A stretch of 64,000 bases of DNA from Pseudolabrys sp. GTDB lineage: Bacteria > Pseudomonadota > Alphaproteobacteria > Rhizobiales > Xanthobacteraceae. Positions 59,319 to 64,000 of the stretch are shown in pieces. The notes beneath the pieces are model-generated. The model had not been told where the DNA came from. It ran no database searches and was given only the letters and a program-made list of their open reading frames with translations. Location: positions 39,993-103,992 of the forward strand of contig JAHCKG010000015.1 in NCBI GenBank assembly GCA_026125895.1. Reading direction: 5' to 3'. Positions within the stretch are counted from its first letter, which is position 1, and the number at the start of each line of letters is the position of its first letter. A program made the translations under genes and the position numbers.

Positions 59319-59858
59319 TCACCCCTTCTCCACCGCGCCCTTGAGCTTCGCCAGGCCCGCTTCCATGTCGTCGCCGATCATCTTGCCGATGTCGAACACG
59401 ACCTGGAACACCCTGCTGACGAAGGGCATGGCCGCGGTCATCTGCCAGGTCACCTGCGTGGCGTTGCCCTGCGGCGCCAGCGTGAATTTCACGGCGTTGC
59501 TGGTGCGCATCGGCCGCTCGAACTCGAGGTCAATCGCCAGGCCCGACGGCGCCGCCGAATCGGTGATCGCCATGTGGCCGGCGCCGATGTCGCTGTTGCC
59601 GTCCCAGGCATAAGTGGCGCCGCGGCCCTTGCTGGCCGCGCCGAAGGTCCGCTTCATGTTCGGATCCCGATGCTCGTAAGGCGACCATTGCGGCCATTGC
59701 CGAAAGTCGTCGAGCAGCGGAAAGATTTTCTCGGCCGGCGCATTGATGGCGATCGACCGTTGCACCTGGAGCGTGTCCGGCTTGCTGGCGGCCAGCACCA
59801 GCACGACGGCGACGGCCCCGACGAGGACCGCCACCGCGGTCAGCAGAATGCGTTTCAT
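59319..59858 (-). CDS. SRPBCC-family protein with N-terminal anchor
   Basis: A 179-residue START/Bet v1-like ligand-binding protein. Residues ~3-24 are hydrophobic (ILLTAVAVLVGAVAVVLVLAA), so it is anchored or exported. The SRPBCC domain starts QRSIAINAPAEKIFPLLDDFRQWPQWSPYE. It is last in a six-gene minus-strand operon, 3 bp after the DUF1428 gene. Ligand unknown. Confidence 0.83.
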   Translation of the reverse strand: MKRILLTAVAVLVGAVAVVLVLAASKPDTLQVQRSIAINAPAEKIFPLLDDFRQWPQWSPYEHRDPNMKRTFGAASKGRGATYAWDGNSDIGAGHMAITDSAAPSGLAIDLEFERPMRTSNAVKFTLAPQGNATQVTWQMTAAMPFVSRVFQVVFDIGKMIGDDMEAGLAKLKGAVEKG

Positions 59859-59861
59859 CTT

Positions 59862-60221
59862 TTACTTCTCGATCATCGTCTTGAAGCCGCCATAGATCAT
59901 GCGCTTGCCGTCGAACGGCATGGCCTTGGCGTTCATGTACTTGGTCATGCGCTCGTCCTTCATCACCTTGGCGAGGATTGCATCGCGTGATTTGCGCGAT
60001 TTGTAGGTGATCCAGGAAAAGATCACGACCTCGCCTTTCTTGAGCTTGACGCTCTGCGGGAAGGACGTCCACTTGCCGGGCTTGACGTCGTCGGCGACGC
60101 ACTCGGCATAGCTGAGCGCGCCATACTCCATCCAGACCTTCGAAGCGAGCGTCGCCATCTTCTTGTAGGCAGTCAGGTTCTTCCTCGGCACCGCCAGGAT
60201 AAATCCGTCAACGTAAGTCAT
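59862..60221 (-). CDS. DUF1428 protein
   Basis: A 119-residue dimeric alpha-beta barrel-type protein (MTYVDGFILAVPRKNLTAYKKMA; ending DGKRMIYGGFKTMIEK) matching DUF1428. Members are small cytosolic proteins without an assigned reaction. Sits within the operon, 28 bp after the PhnB-like gene. Confidence 0.88.
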   Translation of the reverse strand: MTYVDGFILAVPRKNLTAYKKMATLASKVWMEYGALSYAECVADDVKPGKWTSFPQSVKLKKGEVVIFSWITYKSRKSRDAILAKVMKDERMTKYMNAKAMPFDGKRMIYGGFKTMIEK

Positions 60222-60249
60222 GTCGTCACCCCTTATCTGCTTGAATGAA

Positions 60250-60747
60250 CTAGCCCTGCTTCGCTTTTTCGATCGTGGCGATGTCGAACTTCTTCATCTT
60301 CATGAAGGCATTCATGGCGCGCGCGGCGGCGGCGCGATCCGGGCCGGAGAGCAGCTCGCCCATGAATTCAGGGAACACCTGCCAGGACAGGCCGTATTTG
60401 TCCTTGCACCAGCCGCACTGGCTTTCCTGACCACCATCGGCGGTGAGCGCCTTCCAGTAATAGTCGATCTCCTCCTGCGTCTTGCAAGGCACCTGAATCG
60501 AGATCGCTTCGTTGAACTTGAACATCGGCCCGGCATTGAGCGCGGTGAACGGCATGCCGGCGAGTTCGAACTCGACCGTCAGCACCGAATTCTTCTCCTT
60601 GCCGTGGATGTCCTGTCCGGCGTCCGGATAATAGGCGGTGCGGCCGATCTTCGAATCCTTGAACACCGAGCAATAGAAGTTGGCGGCCTCTTCGGCCTGA
60701 TTTTCGAACCACAGGCAGGTCGTCAGCTTCGGTTTGGTGAGCGTCAT
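60250..60747 (-). CDS. PhnB-like VOC protein
   Basis: A 165-residue protein of the 3-demethylubiquinone methyltransferase-like/PhnB group of the VOC superfamily: KLTTCLWFENQAEEAANFYCSVF, LNAGPMFKFNEAISIQV, CGWCKDKYGLSWQVFP. The ATG at 60747 has AAGGAG 6 nt upstream. The methyltransferase name used for this family is misleading; no SAM motif exists. Third-from-last gene in the operon. Confidence 0.86.
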   Translation of the reverse strand: MTLTKPKLTTCLWFENQAEEAANFYCSVFKDSKIGRTAYYPDAGQDIHGKEKNSVLTVEFELAGMPFTALNAGPMFKFNEAISIQVPCKTQEEIDYYWKALTADGGQESQCGWCKDKYGLSWQVFPEFMGELLSGPDRAAAARAMNAFMKMKKFDIATIEKAKQG

Positions 60748-60784
60748 TTCATACTCCTTGTTTTCGGGAATTCTCAGGGATCGG

Positions 60785-61429
60785 TCAGGCGGCGTCGCGG
60801 AAGTCACCGAGCTGGGCGTCGAGGGCACGCTTGAAGGCCGGGCGCGCCAGGCAGCGCGCGAGATAGGCGGCGAGGCGCGCATCGCGCGTGACGAGATCGG
60901 TGCGATGCAGGATGCGCAGCACCGCCGCCATCATCAGATCGCCGGCGGTGAAATTGTCGCCGTCGAGATAAGGCTTGTCGCCGAGCGCCTTCGACAGCGC
61001 CGCCAGCCGCCGCTCGACGAACGCCACGGCGCTCGGCCGCCGCAGCTTCGCCCATTCCTCGTTCTGATAGAAGGAATCGATCAGCGCCACATTCATGACG
61101 AAAGGCTCGATCGAATTGAGCGCCGCGACCACCCATTGCGCCGCGCGGGCTCGCGCCGCTTTGTCCTGCGGCAGCAGCGCCGGACTGCGCTCGCCGATAT
61201 GCAGCACGATGGCGCCGGTCTCGAATAAAGTGAGCCCGTCCTCCTCGAAGATCGGCACCTGGCCGAACGGCTGCAGCGCGCGGTATTCGTCCTTGTCCTG
61301 ATCGCCCTGCTCGAGCAGGCGCGTCTCATAAGGCAGGCCGGCTTCCTCAAGCGCCCAGCGGACGCGCAGGTCGCGCACCTGGCCGCGGGCGAAGTCGGGC
61401 ACCCAGCGAAAGGCAGAGATCGTGATCAT
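60785..61429 (-). CDS. Glutathione S-transferase family protein
   Basis: A 214-residue GST. The thioredoxin-like N-terminal domain includes QVPIFEEDGLTLFETGAIVLHI (cis-Pro and Glu-Thr/Ser glutathione contact). The helical C-terminal domain includes DNFTAGDLMMAAVLR. The N-terminus is longer than usual (ISAFRWVPDFARGQVRDLR). Part of the stress/detoxification-like operon. Confidence 0.88.
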   Translation of the reverse strand: MITISAFRWVPDFARGQVRDLRVRWALEEAGLPYETRLLEQGDQDKDEYRALQPFGQVPIFEEDGLTLFETGAIVLHIGERSPALLPQDKAARARAAQWVVAALNSIEPFVMNVALIDSFYQNEEWAKLRRPSAVAFVERRLAALSKALGDKPYLDGDNFTAGDLMMAAVLRILHRTDLVTRDARLAAYLARCLARPAFKRALDAQLGDFRDAA

Positions 61430-61501
61430 GAGCGTGTTCCTCCGTGACGGACCGCGTTGGCCGCGGCCCGCTCATTGACGCGTAGAGATTCTGGTTTGCT
61501 G

Positions 61502-62212
61502 TCAGCGGCCGTAGTCGAGTTTCGGATTCCAGTCCGGCTTGCGGCCTTCCGGCGTGCAGTCGAGCACGGTCCATAGCGGCATCAGGTCCGGCGCGCCGCG
61601 CGGGTCCTGCCCTGGATCGGAAGTGGTGCCGTCCATCTCGCCGCTCCAGAAATGACGCAGCGTGCCGTCGCGGCGCGTGAAGACATGCAGGCCGGGCCAC
61701 TCCTCGCCGTTCGGCCCGAGCGCGTTGAAGTCGCGGCTGAACTCTTCGCTCGGATCGGAATAAAGCGGCAGGTCGCGCCATCCGCGCTGCTGCTTGAAGG
61801 CGACGAGACGTTCGATCGGCGAGCGCGCCGTCACCGCCAGCGCGACGTTCTGCATGATGTCCCTGGCTTCACCCTCCCAGGACGAGAGCAAAGACGTGCA
61901 CATCGGGCACGGTTTTTCGCGTTGCGGGCCGAACATGTAGGTGTAGACGACCAGCGACTGCTTGTCGCCGAACATGCCTTCGAGATCGGCCGGCCCGTTC
62001 TCGCCGATGAAGCGATAGTTCTTCACCTCGGCGCCGGCCGGCAGAGCGCGGCGCTTTTCGGCGACGCGCTCGATGTGGCGGCGCAGTTCGATCTCCTCGG
62101 CGAGCAGATCGGTCCGCGCCTTGCGGTAGGCGGCGCTTTCGCCGGGGATGCGAACTTCGCAGTTCTCGGCGAGCGTCCGGGCGGATGGCAGCGTCTTGTT
62201 GATATCGAGCAT
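61502..62212 (-). CDS. DUF899 thioredoxin-like protein
   Basis: A 236-residue protein of the DUF899 family, thioredoxin-fold related. The redox-like CPMCTS motif (~residue 103) follows VVYTYMFGPQREKPCPMC, and there is a conserved DPSEEFSRDFNALG segment. The second of two ATGs (62212) is chosen because AGGAGG lies 6 nt upstream. Substrate unknown. It sits in the operon between the first VOC gene and the GST. Confidence 0.86.
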   Translation of the reverse strand: MLDINKTLPSARTLAENCEVRIPGESAAYRKARTDLLAEEIELRRHIERVAEKRRALPAGAEVKNYRFIGENGPADLEGMFGDKQSLVVYTYMFGPQREKPCPMCTSLLSSWEGEARDIMQNVALAVTARSPIERLVAFKQQRGWRDLPLYSDPSEEFSRDFNALGPNGEEWPGLHVFTRRDGTLRHFWSGEMDGTTSDPGQDPRGAPDLMPLWTVLDCTPEGRKPDWNPKLDYGR

Positions 62213-62275
62213 CATCGTCCTCCTGTTCATCCCCCCTGCGGTCACGGTATCATGCGGCGGCGAGGCGCCACCGCG

Positions 62276-62701
62276 TTAGGCCGCGGCGATCACCATCCAG
62301 TTGACGCCGAACTTGTCGGCGACCATGCCGAAGCTGGAGGCAAAGAAGGTTTTCGACAGCGGCTGCTGCACCGCGCCGCCCTCGCTCAGCGCCTTGAACT
62401 TCGTCTGCGCTTCGGCATCGTCCTTGACCGAGAGCGTCAGCGAGATGCCCTTGAACTCGGACTTGCCGCTCGCCATGCCGTCGGTCGCCATGATGACGGA
62501 ATCGCCGATGCGGACGCTGGAATGCATGATCTTGTCGGCCGGCGGCATCGGCCCGGCGCAGCCCTCATCGGACATGCCGGCATCGGCAGGGGCATCCTTG
62601 AAGCGCATCATGACGTCGACCTGGGCGCCGATCGCCTTCTTGTAGAACTCCAGCGCCTCCTCGCAGCGGCCTTCGAAACTCAGATACGGCTGAACTTGCA
62701 T
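62276..62701 (-). CDS. PhnB-like VOC protein (first gene of operon)
   Basis: A 141-residue VOC protein of the PhnB/YjdN type (MQVQPYLSFEGRCEEALEFYKKAIGA; ending FASSFGMVADKFGVNWMVI). The ATG at 62701 has GGGAG 6 nt upstream. It is the promoter-proximal gene of the six-gene minus-strand operon and is divergent from marR, so control by MarR is likely. Confidence 0.87.
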   Translation of the reverse strand: MQVQPYLSFEGRCEEALEFYKKAIGAQVDVMMRFKDAPADAGMSDEGCAGPMPPADKIMHSSVRIGDSVIMATDGMASGKSEFKGISLTLSVKDDAEAQTKFKALSEGGAVQQPLSKTFFASSFGMVADKFGVNWMVIAAA

Positions 62702-62773
62702 GTCACGCTCCCTCATCGCGGGCCGGATCGGCCGATTTCACTGTGTATGCGCGGCCCCACCGCGAGGCCGTCC

Positions 62774-62803
62774 TTGACAATTACGTTGATATCAACATAT
62801 TAT
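62774..62803 (+). promoter_or_regulatory. marR promoter with embedded operator palindrome
   Basis: -35 TTGACA (62774-62779), 18-bp spacer, -10 TATTAT (62798-62803). Inside the spacer lies the perfect 12-bp palindrome GTTGATATCAAC (62785-62796), a typical MarR repressor position. Confidence 0.75.
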
Positions 62804-62841
62804 TCGGTATGTCAATACGTCCGGTTGCAGAATGTGCCGAC

Positions 62842-63300
62842 ATGCCGCAGGCGGAACCCGCGGTCGACGTCCTGCCCTTCGAGAAAACGATCGAGGTGCG
62901 CGACGCCTGTCTGTGCCTGCATGTGCAACGTGCGGCGCGGGCGCTGGCGCGGCGCTTCGACGTGGTGCTGCGGCCGCTCGATCTCACCAGCGGCCAGTTC
63001 TCTCTGCTGACGTCGCTCAACCGACCGGCGCCGCCGACCATCGGCAGCGTCGCCGAATTGCTGGCGATGGACCGCACGACGCTGACCGCCAATCTCAAGC
63101 CGCTGGAGCGGCGCGGTCTCATTCAGGTCGCCATCGACAAGGACGACAAGCGCAGCCGCCGGCTCATCATCACGCCAGCCGGCCGCGAGCTGCTCGCCAA
63201 GGCCTATCCAATCTGGCGCGAGGCGCACACCGCGCTGGAGTTCAGGATCGCCAATGGCAGCGCCGAGGATCTGCGCCGAATGCTCGGCGCGCTGCTATAG
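62842..63300 (+). CDS. MarR-family transcriptional regulator
   Basis: A 152-residue winged-helix repressor (TSGQFSLLTSLNRP; VAELLAMDRTTLTANLKPLERRGLI, then the DKRSRRLIITPAG wing). It opens with MPQAEPAVDVLPFE and has CLCLHVQRAAR cysteines near residue 25 that might sense oxidants. An in-frame ATG at 62809 coincides with the inferred transcription start, so the 62842 start is preferred. Likely represses itself and the divergent operon. Confidence 0.87.
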   Translation: MPQAEPAVDVLPFEKTIEVRDACLCLHVQRAARALARRFDVVLRPLDLTSGQFSLLTSLNRPAPPTIGSVAELLAMDRTTLTANLKPLERRGLIQVAIDKDDKRSRRLIITPAGRELLAKAYPIWREAHTALEFRIANGSAEDLRRMLGALL

Positions 63301-63302
63301 CC

Positions 63303-63971
63303 TCACGCCGGCAGCCGCGGCTTCACGTCCATTGGCACCCAGTGGAAGAACGGTTCGGCCTCCTTGAGTGCGCGCAGGTAGGACGGGCGGCGTACAAGCC
63401 GCTCGTAATAGGCCTTGAGCTTCGGCGTGGCGTCGGTGATCGGCACCGCAAGGCCGGCATAGAACAGCGCCGGGGACGCCGCGCAGTCTGCGAGCGAATA
63501 TTCGTCGCCAATCGCCCAGGTGTTATCGCCGAGCTTGTTCTCCAGGATCGCGTAGGATTTCTCGATGACGTCCTTGGCTTTGGCGACGCCGTGCGAATCG
63601 CGCGCCTCGGCGGGACGCAGATTGTCCTCGACCAGCTTGCCCTGCTTCTCCATGACATAAAGATCGAAGAAGCGGTCCCACATGCGCGCCTGCCAGGCGG
63701 CATCGGGATCCATCGGGATCAGCCGCTTCCGCGCATAGTGAGCGTCGAGATAGTCGATGATCACGCTCGATTCGGCGATGGCGTGGCCTCGTTTCTCGTC
63801 CTTGAGCACCGGGAATTTGCCGACCGGCCATAACGCCTTCATTTCCGCGCTCGATTGCTCGTCGGCGAGATTGACGACGATCGGCTCGAACGGAATGTCG
63901 TTCTCGTAGAGCGCAATGAGCGCCTTGTGGCAGTAGGACGACAGCGGATGATAATAGAGTTTCAGCGTCAT
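63303..63971 (-). CDS. Glutathione S-transferase family protein
   Basis: A 222-residue GST. The N-terminal thioredoxin fold (LKLYYHPLSSYCHKALIALYEN) has SSYCHK at the active-site position. PVGKFPVLKDEKRGHAIAESSVIIDYL supplies the cis-Pro and Glu-Ser glutathione contacts. The helical C-terminal domain follows. It is convergent with marR with only 2 bp between stops. Substrate unknown. Confidence 0.88.
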   Translation of the reverse strand: MTLKLYYHPLSSYCHKALIALYENDIPFEPIVVNLADEQSSAEMKALWPVGKFPVLKDEKRGHAIAESSVIIDYLDAHYARKRLIPMDPDAAWQARMWDRFFDLYVMEKQGKLVEDNLRPAEARDSHGVAKAKDVIEKSYAILENKLGDNTWAIGDEYSLADCAASPALFYAGLAVPITDATPKLKAYYERLVRRPSYLRALKEAEPFFHWVPMDVKPRLPA

Positions 63972-64000
63972 CGTTCTAGCTCCGCGCCATGGTGGCGACA

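Overview
The window is about 64 kb of GC-rich chromosome from an alphaproteobacterium. It is most likely a member of the Hyphomicrobiales (Rhizobiales) close to the Bradyrhizobiaceae/Xanthobacteraceae. Four things point there: an Irr-type iron regulator with the heme motif GCPWHD, the rimP-nusA-ylxR-infB-rbfA-truB-rpsO-pnp order, an Xre-metK-trmB block, and several families of palindromic intergenic repeats of the kind common in that group. I saw no rRNA or tRNA gene, insertion sequence, prophage or CRISPR array.

Layout. 1-10.5 kb: the end of gyrB, a Bcr/CflA-type efflux pump, small envelope proteins, and a minus-strand catabolic-looking set (Rieske oxygenase, glutamine-synthetase-like ligase, alpha/beta hydrolase). 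These are followed by a metallo-beta-lactamase-fold protein, a membrane-anchored coiled-coil protein and a PfkB/adenosine kinase. 10.5-14.5 kb: trpS, a universal stress protein, a WYL regulator with a VOC protein, and an NfuA-type Fe-S carrier. 14.6-27.2 kb: a long housekeeping run tsaB-rimI-fur-plsC / miaB-phoH-ybeY-corC-lnt / Xre-metK-trmB, interrupted between plsC and miaB by a RES-Xre toxin-antitoxin pair on the opposite strand. 27.3-38.7 kb: a DUF2336 gene, then the translation/RNA operon from rimP to pnp with a terminator-like hairpin in the rimP leader. 38.7-43.5 kb: two very small genes, each preceded by a perfect TGTGA-N6-TCACA box, then a Crp-family regulator, oxyR and katG. 43.6-50.3 kb: an enolase-superfamily enzyme, fabA-fabB-fabI, irr, a DUF1127 protein, an ArsR regulator and an SH3-domain protein. 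50.4-59.1 kb: a 2-hydroxyacid dehydrogenase, a zinc ribbon, a ThiF/MoeB-type enzyme, a secreted peptidoglycan-binding protein with a degenerate protease-like half, enoyl-CoA hydratase, mutM, a VOC protein, ubiE and ubiB. 59.3-64 kb: a six-gene minus-strand operon of SRPBCC, DUF1428, VOC, GST and DUF899 proteins next to a MarR regulator, then another GST.

How the genes work together. Most of the window is core metabolism: translation, tRNA modification, SAM synthesis, unsaturated fatty acid synthesis, ubiquinone synthesis and lipoprotein maturation. The accessory layer is regulatory. The best candidate for something undescribed is a small Crp-type regulon. Three perfect TGTGA-N6-TCACA boxes (7134, 38721, 39161) all sit about 40-42 bp upstream of inferred start points, each in front of a small gene of unknown function. 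The adjacent Crp-family protein keeps the Arg-Glu-x3-Arg recognition pattern of E. coli CRP. Other regulatory signals that can be read directly include an EcfG-like stress promoter before a DUF1328 gene, an OxyR-type LysR box between oxyR and katG, a palindrome inside a consensus sigma70 promoter before marR, and paired hairpins in the rimP leader. All functional statements are from reading sequence and family knowledge; no database search was run.
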